Assembly: GCF_025340265.1 (NCBI RefSeq)
Contig: NZ_CP022707.1
Location: forward strand, 1,054,501 to 1,118,500
Source: Novosphingobium sp. 9
GTDB lineage: Bacteria > Pseudomonadota > Alphaproteobacteria > Sphingomonadales > Sphingomonadaceae
DNA: 64,000 nt
Direction: 5' to 3'
Below, in pieces: positions 1 through 8,699 of this stretch. The position numbers were made by a program, and so were the translations under genes. Position 1 is the first letter of the stretch; the number at the start of each line of letters is the position of its first letter. A model generated the notes under the pieces. It worked only from the letters and a program-made list of their open reading frames with translations, ran no database searches and was not told the DNA's origin.

Positions 1-557
1 CGCGCAAGATGCTCCAGCACGAGACGAACCTGCGCCTCTCGGTCAGCTGCACCACCCGCGCGCCACGGCCCGGCGAAGTGGACGGCAAGGACTATCACTT
101 CATCTCGCAGGACCAGTTCGACCGCATGGTCGAGAACGAGGAGTTCCTCGAATGGGCGCATGTCTTCGGCAAGAGCTACGGCACGCCCAAGGCCGAAGTG
201 AAGGCGGGCATCCGCGCCGGGCATGATTATCTGTTCGACATCGACTGGCAGGGCACGCAGCAGCTGCACCAGAAGATGGAAGTCGACGTGGTGCGCGTAT
301 TCCTGCTGCCCCCCTCGATCGACGAACTGCGCCGCCGCCTGACCGGTCGCGGCACCGACAGCGCCGAAGTGATCGCCGACCGCATGGCCCGCGCGCAGTC
401 CGAGATCAGCCACTGGGACGGCTACGATTACGTCGTGGTCAACGAGGACATCGACGAGTGCTTCGGCAAGGTCCGCCAGATCCTCGCCGCCGAACGCCTG
501 CGCCGCGCCCGCCAGACCGGCCTCATCGGCTTCGTGCGGGAACTGATGGTGCCGTAG
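1..557 (+). CDS. gmk: Guanylate kinase, 5' end outside the window
   Basis: Phosphorylates GMP (and dGMP) to GDP with ATP in the cytoplasm. The reading frame is open from base 3, and the product runs from the GMP-binding region (CTTRAPRPGE, DGKDYHF, EEFLEWA, YGT) through the FDIDWQG segment to the LID and C-terminal helices. This matches the guanylate kinase family closely. The P-loop and true start lie upstream of base 1, so the protein is truncated only by the window edge. The first ATG inside the window (base 9) is internal, because the conserved frame continues upstream of it. The IS630 element begins 28 bases after the stop. Confidence 0.95.
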   Translation, partial: RKMLQHETNLRLSVSCTTRAPRPGEVDGKDYHFISQDQFDRMVENEEFLEWAHVFGKSYGTPKAEVKAGIRAGHDYLFDIDWQGTQQLHQKMEVDVVRVFLLPPSIDELRRRLTGRGTDSAEVIADRMARAQSEISHWDGYDYVVVNEDIDECFGKVRQILAAERLRRARQTGLIGFVRELMVP

Positions 558-585
558 GAACGGGCCATCCAGTTCTTGCGGTTTA

Positions 586-1636
586 GAGCGGATTTCGACC
601 GGTATGAATCGGTAGGGATTCCCTACGATAGCGTTTTGTGATTCATAATCCGTGCTGGTGAAGGAGGCTGGCATGGATGGGTCATCCGCTTTCGATGGAT
701 TTGCGCTCGCGGCTTTTGGCAGCGATCGATAACGGATTGAGTTGCCGGGCGGCGGCGGCGCGATTTGGTGTTGCCCCCTCGACGGCGATCCGCTGGCATG
801 CACTTCGGCGCGACACGGGCGCCTTTGCCGCCAAACCGCAAGGCGGTGATGTGCGTTCGCGCCGGATCGAGGAACGAGCGGCGGAAGTCCTCGCTGTCTG
901 GGAGGCGCGGAAGGACATTTCGCTGGAAGAACTACGGGTGGATCTGGCCGCAGCCGGACTGATCGTCTCGGTAGCGGGACTTCATCGGTTTTTTGTACGT
1001 CGGGGCATGACGCGCAAAAAAAGACTGGCCATGCAATCGAGCAGGACCGTCCCGACGTCCTGAAGCAGCGGCATGATTGGTTCGAGGGGCAGGTCGACCT
1101 CGAACCAGGACGCCTGGTCTTCATCGATGAAACCTGGACCGCCACCAACATGACCCGCAGCCATGGCCGCTGTGCCAAAGGCGAGCGACTGCGGATGGGT
1201 TTCCCTCACGGGCACCGCAAGACCACTACGCTGGTCGCGGCTCTGCGCATGACGGGCATGGTCGCACCGATGGTACTGGACGGTCCCATCAACGGCGATT
1301 GGTTCGAGGCCTACGTGGCCCAGGTTCTCGTACCTGAACTGCGGCCAGGTGACATCGTCATAATGGACAATCTGTCGAGCCATAAGCGTCCGGCTGTCCG
1401 GGATCGGATCGAAGCAGCAGGTGCGACACTGCGCTTCCTTCCGCCCTACAGCCCGGACTTCAATCCGATCGAGAAGGCTTTCTCCCGCCTCAAGGCCCTC
1501 CTAAGGAAAATCGGGGAGCGAACAGTCAGCGGTCTGTGGAGCCTCATCGGAAAGCTCGTCGACATCTTCCAACCCGCCGAATGCGCCAATTACTTCAGCT
1601 CTTGCGGATATGATCCAGACTGATCGAAATCCGCTC
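586..1636 (+). mobile_element. IS630-family insertion sequence, complete, about 1.05 kb
   Basis: Terminal inverted repeats are visible: GAGCGGATTTCGACC at 586-600 and its reverse complement with one mismatch at 1622-1636. Each end is flanked by TA (584-585 and 1637-1638), the target duplication typical of IS630/Tc1-mariner elements. Inside is a single transposase gene split into two overlapping phases joined at an A7 run. Both ends and the DDE residues are present, so the copy looks intact and perhaps recent. It sits between gmk and the convergent ATPase gene. Confidence 0.93.
677..1623 (+). CDS. IS630-family transposase, two phases joined by -1 frameshift
   Basis: DDE transposase that cuts and inserts the element at TA sites. 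Phase A (677-1063) encodes the N-terminal helix-turn-helix (NGLSCRAAAARFGV). Phase B, open through 1623, carries the catalytic core: FIDETW, VIMDNLSSHK and PYSPDFNPIEKAFSRLK supply the D, D and E. The FIDETW segment lies upstream of the first ATG of phase B, so a functional enzyme needs a switch from phase A. An A7 run at 1016-1022 (CGC AAA AAA AGA) allows a -1 slip, after which the frame reads KTGHAIEQDRPDV as in IS630 relatives. The start at 677 follows AAGGAGG at 661-667. The two phases together give a normal-length IS630 transposase of about 315 residues. Confidence 0.88.
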
Positions 1637-2808
1637 TAGTCTTTGATCCAGTGGCGTTTGAGATACTCGTCAAACATCGGAACCGTGAAGGCAATGTCAC
1701 CGTGCGCAGGGCTATAGATCATGCCTTTTGCGATGATCTGTGCGCGCCGTGGCCCCAGAGTGGTCAGCTTCTCTCCAAGGACATCGGCGACTTCCGATGA
1801 TCGAAACGGTCCAGCGCCCAATTTCGCCATCGCGATGACATATTCCTTTTCCTTCGGTGTGAGCCTGTCAATTCGCACCTTGAAGAAGCCATCGTCGAGC
1901 CTTCGCAACGCTTCCTTTCCCGCCGACTCGATGCACTCTACCGTGATCGGGGATCGTTCGGAGGCATTCCACACCTGATAGCCCCATTCCTGCAAGAAAT
2001 AGGGATAACCCTGCGTAAGGACGACAATCTTTTCGAGCAGGTTCTCGTCGATTGTTTCGCCTTCGTCCTCGATGGGCTGGCGGATCGCACCCGCAGCGTC
2101 ATCATGGGACAGGGCGTCGACTTTGGGGAAAATGAAAAGCCTTTCCGAATAGGACTTTGCATCACCGGACAAGGCGGCAATAGCTGGGAGGCCAGCCCCA
2201 AACAGCAGTACTGGCAATGCTTTTTGATTGATGCGGTGAATGGCCACGATTAACGCGCCCAGTTCATCCGGTGAGAGATATTGCACTTCGTCGATCAGAA
2301 TTGCCCATCCTCTCCCCGCCGCCTTGGCTGCATCGCCGACTTTGAGAAACAGTTCCGTCAGATCAAACTCAAGATTGCCGCTGTCTGCAACGCCAGGCTC
2401 CGGGTCGACGGAGACTTCAAAGTCGCCCACCGATATCTTGAAGGCACTCGCAAAGCTGCGAAGCGCGCGCATGGCAACATGTGTGGAGGCCTTTGCGGAC
2501 TCTACAACCGACATTTTGCGCAGGACTTGGTGAATCTTCGGATACAGAAGATCGACCAATTTTCGGTCTTCGGGAGCTTCAATGAACGAAGTGAAATAAC
2601 CATGCTCTTCAGCCAATTGTTCGATCTTGTTGAGCAAGACCGTTTTGCCCACCCCGCGCAGACCCATTAGCATTTGCGATTGTGCCGGGCGCCCAAGCAG
2701 CACGCGTTGAAGTGCCGTATCTGCTGCGGTGATGATTTCTTCTCGGCCGGCCAGTTCAGGCGGTTGCGATCCCGCTCCGGGGGCAAAAGGATTGCGGACG
2801 GCGTCCAT
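1636..2808 (-). CDS. AAA-type ATP-binding protein
   Basis: A 390-residue predicted P-loop ATPase of the COG1672-like type. Walker A is GLRGVGKT at about residues 49-56 and Walker B is ILIDEVQ near residue 170, followed by a sensor-like LLFGAGLP segment and a C-terminal winged-helix-like region (LTPKEKEYVIAMAKLG). No signal peptide or membrane segment is seen. Its role is unknown; relatives are often single genes near mobile DNA. The stop codon TAG spans the IS630 boundary, with base 1636 belonging to the IS. Without the IS the stop would be TAA at the same residue, so the protein is unaltered. An AT-rich palindrome lies 11 bases upstream of the ATG. Confidence 0.8.
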   Translation of the reverse strand: MDAVRNPFAPGAGSQPPELAGREEIITAADTALQRVLLGRPAQSQMLMGLRGVGKTVLLNKIEQLAEEHGYFTSFIEAPEDRKLVDLLYPKIHQVLRKMSVVESAKASTHVAMRALRSFASAFKISVGDFEVSVDPEPGVADSGNLEFDLTELFLKVGDAAKAAGRGWAILIDEVQYLSPDELGALIVAIHRINQKALPVLLFGAGLPAIAALSGDAKSYSERLFIFPKVDALSHDDAAGAIRQPIEDEGETIDENLLEKIVVLTQGYPYFLQEWGYQVWNASERSPITVECIESAGKEALRRLDDGFFKVRIDRLTPKEKEYVIAMAKLGAGPFRSSEVADVLGEKLTTLGPRRAQIIAKGMIYSPAHGDIAFTVPMFDEYLKRHWIKD

Positions 2809-2818
2809 ATTTAGCCTT

Positions 2819-2860
2819 TTAGGGGTATGTATAACCTATATAGGCTATACTTATCCCTAA
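2819..2860. promoter_or_regulatory. 42-bp AT-rich imperfect palindrome, candidate operator/promoter
   Basis: Symmetric about 2839.5, with 18 of 21 base pairs matching and a perfect core CCTATATAGG (2835-2844). It is strikingly AT-rich against a GC-rich background and ends 11 bases before the ATPase start, where a -10 element or repressor site is expected. No helix-turn-helix gene lies beside it, so the binding protein is unknown. It could also be a transposon scar, but no element ends are recognisable here. Confidence 0.5.
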
Positions 2861-2903
2861 CTCCCTATAAGTCAATCAACCCGCTTGTGGGGCACTCGCC
2901 CCA

Positions 2904-3452
2904 TCACCCCTCCCGCGTCGCCAGAAACGTGGCTTCCGCCTCGCTCGTCTCGCGGCCCAGCGCGGTGTTTCGTCCGGGGAAGCGGCCGAAGCGCGCTATC
3001 TCGTCGGCGTGGGCCTGCGCGAAGGCGAGGATCTGCGCGGTTTCGGCGTGGAGCGCGGTGTAGCGGTCGAGCGCGCGGGCCTGCACTTGGGGGTCTTCGG
3101 CGTGCATCAGCGGCAGCGCGAAGAAATGGCGCTGCGACAGCGTGAGGCGCGCCTCCATGCCCTTGTCGAGGCCGTCCAGCGCGAGGGCGAGGGCTTTTTC
3201 GTCCGAGGCGAAGGCCGCAGCCGTGCCGCGATGGATGTGGCGCGGGAACTGGTCGAGCAGCAGGATCAGCGCGAGGCGGCTGAGCGGCCCCATCGCCGCC
3301 CAGTGATCGAGTGCGCCGCCGCGGGCCTCTGCCAGAAGGTCGGCGAACTGTTCGGCGACCATCGCGTCGAGATTTTCGCCGCCGCTGAACCACTGCTCCG
3401 GGCCGACGTCGCGGAACCAGAAATCGAGAACTTCGCGCGCCTTGCTGTCCAT
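2904..3452 (-). CDS. DUF924 family protein
   Basis: A 182-residue cytoplasmic protein of the DUF924 family, which has a TPR-like all-helical fold and no firmly established function. Family features seen: VLDFWFRDVGPEQWF at the N-terminus, LALILLLDQFPRHIHRGTAAAFASD in the middle, and a C-terminal GRFPGRN segment. The start at 3452 is chosen because AGGA lies a few bases upstream; an in-frame ATG 12 codons earlier adds residues not typical of the family. It is divergent from dapD and is followed by the ATPase gene on the same strand. Confidence 0.87.
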   Translation of the reverse strand: MDSKAREVLDFWFRDVGPEQWFSGGENLDAMVAEQFADLLAEARGGALDHWAAMGPLSRLALILLLDQFPRHIHRGTAAAFASDEKALALALDGLDKGMEARLTLSQRHFFALPLMHAEDPQVQARALDRYTALHAETAQILAFAQAHADEIARFGRFPGRNTALGRETSEAEATFLATREG

Positions 3453-3592
3453 ATCGTCCTGCCCTTTTGACTCGCGCCTGAGTCGCACCAGACCATTTCG
3501 CGTACCGTCCGGTTAAGCAAGCCCCTTGTCGGTCCGTGCGTCAGGCTCTAGGCGCGCTTTCCGAAGAGATCACCGAAATCGCAGGAGCCGAC

Positions 3593-4428
<836 letters not shown>

Positions 4429-4441
4429 TCGAAAACGGATA

Positions 4442-4478
4442 CGGATGCGCAGCCGCGTTGGAACGCGCTGCGCATCCG
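4442..4478 (+). terminator. Long stem-loop after dapD
   Basis: Arms CGGATGCGCAGC...CGCGTT and AACGCG...CTGCGCATCCG pair over 17 bp with a single bulged C and a GG loop, 14 bases after the dapD stop. No T-run follows, so it may act as a rho-dependent end or an mRNA-stabilising hairpin rather than a classic intrinsic terminator. Confidence 0.6.
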
Positions 4479-4563
4479 GTGCGTTGAAGGAGGGAAAGGG
4501 TAGTCTGTTCAGGTGGATAACCGGACAGACGCAGAGGCCCTCAACTTCGGGAGACGCGACGCC

Positions 4564-4788
4564 ATGACTTGGCTTAATAATGCTGGGCCCAACCAGAACC
4601 GCACGCATATCGCCCGCGACCATGCCCGCGCCGGGACCACGCCGCACGTCGTTCGCAACGTGCTGGCCTTCAGCATCGCCCTTGCGCTGATCGCGCTGGC
4701 AGTGGCCTTCATCTTCGGCAAGCCCCCTGCGCGCGATGCCGTCGGCTCCGCGTCGGGTTCTACGGTAGCGGGCGGGCAGGCGCAGTAA
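4564..4788 (+). CDS. Small single-pass membrane protein, uncharacterised
   Basis: A 74-residue protein I do not recognise by family. It has a polar N-terminus rich in N, R and H (MTWLNNAGPNQNRTHIARDH), one clear membrane helix (about residues 31-50, VLAFSIALALIALAVAFIF) and a short Ala/Gly/Ser tail. This looks like a single inner-membrane anchor with a cytoplasmic N-terminus. The start at 4564 is preferred (GGGAG about 10 bases upstream). A GTG 17 codons earlier at 4513 is possible but lacks a well-spaced ribosome site. Confidence 0.55.
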   Translation: MTWLNNAGPNQNRTHIARDHARAGTTPHVVRNVLAFSIALALIALAVAFIFGKPPARDAVGSASGSTVAGGQAQ

Positions 4789-4865
4789 GCTTCCGCGATT
4801 CTCGTTGATGGCTTTGCGCCGCACCTTGCGGTAGGCCTGAACCGTTCCCGGCCAAGGAGACTGGC

Positions 4866-5333
4866 TTGCCCCTTTCCGCAGATGTTCCCGATCGCCCTGT
4901 CGACTCCGGCGACGATCCCAGCGAGCTGATCGCCGCGCTGGGCCTGATGCCGCACCCCGAGGGTGGCTGGTATCGCGAGACCTGGCGCGCCGAAGCGGCG
5001 GAGGGCGAGCGTCCTACGGCAACCGCGATCCATTTCCTGCTGGAGGCGGACCAGCGCTCGCACTGGCACCGGGTGGATGCTGCCGAGATCTGGTTCTGGC
5101 ACGCCGGAAGCCCCTGCGTGCTGGAGATTGCGCCGACCGATCAGGGGCCGGTGACGCGCCATGTGCTCGGCGGTTCGGTGCTCAAGGGAGAGGCGCCGCA
5201 AGTGCTCGTCCCGACCGGCCACTGGCAGGCGACGACGCCTCAGGGCGGCTGGGTGCTGGTAAGCTGCGTGGTCAGCCCCGGCTTCGACTTCGCAGGTTTC
5301 GAGCTGGCCGCGCCGGAATGGTCGCCGGGGTGA
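4866..5333 (+). CDS. Cupin, DUF985 family
   Basis: A 155-residue small beta-barrel protein of the DUF985 (cupin_5) family. Conserved blocks are LIAALGLMPHPEGGWYRETW, AIHFLLEADQRSHWHRVDAAEIWFWHAG and LVSCVVSPGFDFAGFEL; the histidines in SHWHRVDAAEIW are the likely metal or ligand residues. Function in bacteria is not established. The start is a TTG at 4866, fixed by AAGGAGA ending about 6 bases upstream; no ATG fits the conserved N-terminus. A second, more divergent DUF985 protein is encoded at 36630-37070, so the genome carries two paralogues. Confidence 0.85.
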   Translation: MPLSADVPDRPVDSGDDPSELIAALGLMPHPEGGWYRETWRAEAAEGERPTATAIHFLLEADQRSHWHRVDAAEIWFWHAGSPCVLEIAPTDQGPVTRHVLGGSVLKGEAPQVLVPTGHWQATTPQGGWVLVSCVVSPGFDFAGFELAAPEWSPG

Positions 5334-5476
5334 GGTGATGGGGGCGTGCCTATGGGCTTCGCTCCAAGACGTGATGTGTTGCGCTCATGCCAAGACTGTC
5401 CGGAGTATCCCGAGTGCCAGATCGGTTGGCGGTTGAGATGGGTGGGTAGCGGTCGCAGGGCCGTTTCCCTCAAATT

Positions 5477-5690
5477 CGTCATTCCCGCGAAGGCGGGAAT
5501 CCAGTCGGCGCAACGCGTCGAAACCGAGATCGCTGGCGAGATCGCACCACGGCGGATTTCCCTTTTCGATCAGGTGCGGTGCTTGCGCAGGAGGTAATGT
5601 TTTGTGCCAGGGCGAGAATGGAGGGATCAGGTCGGCAGGCATCCCTTATCGCAAGGTCGCTACTGGATTCCCGCCTTCGCGGGAATGACG
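5477..5690. repeat. Perfect 29-bp inverted-repeat pair (REP/MITE-like)
   Basis: The 29 bases at 5477-5505 and the reverse complement at 5662-5690 are identical. Each copy is itself a hairpin (TTCCCGC GAAG GCGGGAA). The 156 bases between them hold no convincing gene. Such ends are common dispersed repeats in sphingomonads and other proteobacteria. The 5334-5709 gap holds nothing else I can identify. Confidence 0.8.
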
Positions 5691-5709
5691 AGGGAAGGGG
5701 CGATAGCGT

Positions 5710-6168
5710 TTAATCGCCGGACGATCGCCAAGACACCTCGAAGTCATATTCTGGTTCGATCGTGCCGCGAAACTCTGGGACGGCACGTACCGCTCGCGCT
5801 GCGTTCACCAGAAGGGCGTCTTCTACCGTCGCTTGAAGTTGCGTATGTCGAGGCCAGTCATCGGCAAGTGCTGGATGCTTATCGTTGGGCTCAAGCGCGC
5901 CTTGCCGAAACTTCGCTCGGTATCGAAGCCAAATTGACCAATCTTCCTCAATGGCGGCCAACTGTTCGGGCGTGATCGGAGACAATAGGCATACGGCGCT
6001 CCAGTCGCCAGCCTCACTATCCCACTCGCATCGGTAGGCGTGGGGAATACCGCAATAGTTGGCTATGCCGGTTTGCGGCCCGTCGTAATAGTCATGAACG
6101 GTATGAACCGTTTCCCACCCAGCGGTCGTCGCGTCGATCATTCCACAAAGATACGGCAATTCCTGCAT
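5710..6168 (-). CDS. Conserved hypothetical protein
   Basis: A soluble 152-residue protein with no recognised domain name. The central block (TVHDYYDGPQTGIANYCGIPHAY, then LLSPITPEQLAAIEEDWSIWLRY) resembles a group of unannotated proteobacterial proteins with a 'DYYDGPr.GiA.f.G.PH.Y' signature that I recall only from memory. No signal peptide or membrane helix. The start is uncertain: ATG 6168 or ATG 6138 (ten codons later), neither with a strong ribosome site. The open frame continues upstream to 6432 but that extension is Arg-rich and looks non-coding. Confidence 0.55.
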   Translation of the reverse strand: MQELPYLCGMIDATTAGWETVHTVHDYYDGPQTGIANYCGIPHAYRCEWDSEAGDWSAVCLLSPITPEQLAAIEEDWSIWLRYRAKFRQGALEPNDKHPALADDWPRHTQLQATVEDALLVNAARAVRAVPEFRGTIEPEYDFEVSWRSSGD

Positions 6169-6970
6169 TGCAGAAAGGGGGCGACGGGCGACCGTCTCAA
6201 CCTGCGCAGTCGACCTCCCGCTTCTTCCCGAACCATCGCCCAGAACAAACACGCCCGCGCCGGGTCTGTGTCGATCCGTGCGCGGGCGGTGTCTCCTCCT
6301 CCCTGCCTTGGCTGCAATATCAATAAGAGGCCTTGTCTGGATGCACTTTCCATAAAGCCGGTTCAGGCGTTCGCCCCTGCCGCGCTGCCCCCCAGCAGTG
6401 CGACAGGGACGAATTCGCCCGCTGGGGGACAAACCCCCTTTCCGGTGAGGCGAGTGTTACGGCGGGCATGGTCCGTTGGCTGGGGGTCAGCGTACTGGTT
6501 TAGTGCCCTTACCGGGATCGAAACCGCAGGTGGTTTCTACTCCCAACTCGTTCCCGAAAAGGACAGGGCAAACAGAACCAGACCGGTCTGCAGCGCTGCC
6601 AGAAGCTCTTTCATGGCCTTTCGTATCCTCTTGTCCCGAAGGGCTCGCCTTATTTTGTTTCGGCCAGTCCCCTTGTTGAGACATGATCTAGCACTGCTTA
6701 TCGCGTCCACAAAGTGGAATTTTAGAGAAAATCACCTTTTTTCAGGTAGTTGCACTTGCACAATTGCTGGAGCAACTATTCAGAAAAAAGGAGTGTTCGT
6801 TCATTTCGGCGATGCCCGGATTAACGCTCTGTAATAGCCAGAGTTTTTCGCTGCGAATTCAAGGCAAAGGTTTGCAAGCTAACTATCGCCCTTGTGGAAC
6901 GACCCTGCTCTCGCTGCGTTGCGACAGCGAGGCGGAACACACTTTCAACCCACCCGAAAGGCACCAGAAC
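6169..6970. other. Intergenic region, no supported gene
   Basis: Open frames here are short, Arg-rich or lack ribosome sites. The stretch 6660-6960 is distinctly AT-rich compared with its surroundings. An AGTTGC...GCAACT inverted repeat (6748-6777) lies roughly 190 bases upstream of the OsmC-like gene and might be regulatory, though this is weak. A 25-codon hydrophobic frame on the minus strand (6537-6614) is noted but not called. Confidence 0.5.
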
Positions 6971-7398
6971 ATGACGACGAACACGGCATCGGCCCGCTAC
7001 GAAGGGCTCGGCAAGGACGGCAAGGGCGCGATTTCGACGAAGTCGGGCGTGCTGAGCGACCAGCCCTATGGTTTCGGGACGCGATTCGAAGGCCAGCCCG
7101 GCACCAACCCCGAGGAACTGATCGCCGCCGCGCACGCCGCCTGCTTCACGATGGCGACCAGCTTCGCACTGGCCAAGGCAGGTCATGCCGATGGCACGCT
7201 CGATACCAGTTGCACGGTGACGCTCGACAAGGACGGCGACGGCTTTGCCGTGACGAAATCGGCGCTGGTGCTGAAAGCCAGCATCCCGGCATCACCGAGG
7301 CCGAATTTGCCGAGATCGCCGATGGCGCCAAGGCGGGGTGCCCGATCTCCAAGCTGCTGAACTGCGAAGTGACGCTGGAAAAGTCGCTGGAAGGCTGA
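6971..7398 (+). CDS. OsmC/Ohr family peroxiredoxin-like protein (apparent frameshift)
   Basis: Thiol-dependent peroxide reductase of the OsmC family, cytoplasmic, expected to detoxify organic hydroperoxides. The two reactive cysteines are present: AAHAACF in the first half and AGCPISK near the C-terminus. The frame breaks at the CCC run 7285-7287; one extra C restores LKASIPGITEAEFAEIADGAKAGCPISKLL and the normal end at TGA 7396-7398, giving about 142 residues as usual for OsmC. Without the correction the second cysteine is lost. The start at 6971 matches the family N-terminus (ASARYEGLGKDGKG). Confidence 0.88.
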
Positions 7399-7483
7399 TC
7401 GGGGCTCCGATCCGGTGTGTGGCGGGAACGGTGATCGGGCGATCGGCGTTCCCGCTGCGAACCCAGATGCGGGAGATGCTGTG

Positions 7484-8032
7484 ATGCCTCACAGAGAGAT
7501 GAGTGGCTGGGCGGGATCGAACCGCATGGCGATTGCGCTGCTGCTGCTGTGCGTGGGCGCAGGCGGGGCCGTCACGCTGGGCGTCTTCGCCGCGCGCCTT
7601 GTCCCGGCCTCTTCCCATGTCTCCACCGCGCCGGACAGTCTTGCGCCCTATCGCGGCGGCTCCTCGGATGGCAGCGCCGTGGCTTATGCAGATCCCGGTG
7701 GATATACCGGCGGGCAGGGTGCGGGATCGCAGAGCGCGGCAACGCTGCCCGATGGCTATTATGCCAGCGCCTATCCTTTTGCCGGACGCGATGGCGAGGG
7801 AGGCGGGCCGGGAACCGACGACATGGGCGAGATTCCCCTCGATCCCGATCTGGCGGCACTGTCCGATCCTCCGCCCGCAGTAGCGGCCAGTGATGGGGGA
7901 CGCGATGGCGGCATGGCCGGCGAAACCGCGATTGCCGCTGCCGCCGTCGCGCATGCCGTGCAGGCTGCCGAAGCCGGTCTCGCGCCGGTCTCCATGCCGC
8001 CCGAATCGGGCATGCAGGCGAGCGCGCTGTAA
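7484..8032 (+). CDS. Membrane-anchored low-complexity protein, uncharacterised
   Basis: A 182-residue protein with one N-terminal hydrophobic segment (about residues 16-37, IALLLLCVGAGGAVTLGVFAA) followed by a Gly/Ala/Ser/Pro-rich tail, likely periplasmic, with no recognisable domain. The segment could be an uncleaved signal anchor. The start at 7484 has GGGAG about 9 bases upstream; ATG 7499 is also possible. It lies just before hisB, separated by a 12-bp-arm hairpin, so it is probably a separate transcript. Confidence 0.5.
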   Translation: MPHREMSGWAGSNRMAIALLLLCVGAGGAVTLGVFAARLVPASSHVSTAPDSLAPYRGGSSDGSAVAYADPGGYTGGQGAGSQSAATLPDGYYASAYPFAGRDGEGGGPGTDDMGEIPLDPDLAALSDPPPAVAASDGGRDGGMAGETAIAAAAVAHAVQAAEAGLAPVSMPPESGMQASAL

Positions 8033-8045
8033 AAAACGTCACAAT

Positions 8046-8081
8046 CGGTGTCGCGCGCAACATTGATTCCGCGCGACACCG
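8046..8081. repeat. Perfect 12-bp inverted repeat before hisB
   Basis: CGGTGTCGCGCG (8046-8057) and its exact reverse complement (8070-8081) flank a 12-base loop, 17 bases before the hisB start. It may end the upstream transcript or fold in the hisB leader. No his leader peptide rich in His codons is seen, so classical attenuation is not supported. Confidence 0.6.
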
Positions 8082-8098
8082 CTCTATAGGCGCTTTTC

Positions 8099-8692
8099 AT
8101 GCGTACAGGCTCGATCACCCGCAAGACTCACGAAACCGACATTGCCGTGGAGGTGAACCTCGACGGCACCGGCGCCTTTGAGGTGTCGACCGGCATCGGC
8201 TTCCTCGATCACATGATCGAGCAGTTCTCGCGCCACTCGCTTATCGATATCCGCTGCAAGGTGGCGGGCGACCTGCATGTCGACGGCCATCACACCGCCG
8301 AGGACAGCGCGATCGCCATCGGGCAGGCGATTTCCAAGGCGCTGGGCGACAAGGCGGGCATCGGCCGCTACGGCCAGGTCTATTCGCCGATGGACGAAGC
8401 GCTGGCGCGTGTCGCGCTCGACATCTCGGGCCGTCCGTGGCTGGTGTGGAAGGCTGAGTTCACGCAGGTCAAGCTGGGCGAGCTGGATACCGAGCTGATC
8501 GAGCACTGGTTCCACTCGATCGCGCAGGCCGTGGGCATCACCCTGCACATCGAGCTGATCTACGGCGTGAACAACCACCACATCTGCGAAGGCATCTTCA
8601 AGGGCTTTGCGCGCGCGATGCGTCAGGCGGTCGAGCTGGATCCGCGCAAGGGCGGGGCGATCCCCTCGACCAAGGGCCAGCTCGGAGGCTGA
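8099..8692 (+). CDS. hisB: Imidazoleglycerol-phosphate dehydratase
   Basis: Dehydrates imidazole-glycerol phosphate to imidazole-acetol phosphate, the sixth step of histidine biosynthesis, using Mn. The 197-residue monofunctional form is seen (no N-terminal phosphatase domain). Motifs: [37 protein letters not shown] and [19 protein letters not shown] supply the metal-binding His/Glu clusters. First gene of the his cluster; hisH follows after 7 bases. Confidence 0.96.
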   Translation: MRTGSITRKTHETDIAVEVNLDGTGAFEVSTGIGFLDHMIEQFSRHSLIDIRCKVAGDLHVDGHHTAEDSAIAIGQAISKALGDKAGIGRYGQVYSPMDEALARVALDISGRPWLVWKAEFTQVKLGELDTELIEHWFHSIAQAVGITLHIELIYGVNNHHICEGIFKGFARAMRQAVELDPRKGGAIPSTKGQLGG

Positions 8693-8699
8693 CGGGACC

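Noticed and set aside
6537..6614. 25-codon hydrophobic frame on the minus strand (MKELLAALQTGLVLFALSFS)
   Set aside because: It could be a tiny membrane peptide, but the ribosome site is poorly spaced and there is nothing to compare with.
6040..6834. 264-codon plus-strand frame overlapping the conserved hypothetical gene
   Set aside because: Composition is irregular and there is no ribosome site or domain; the minus-strand gene is better supported.
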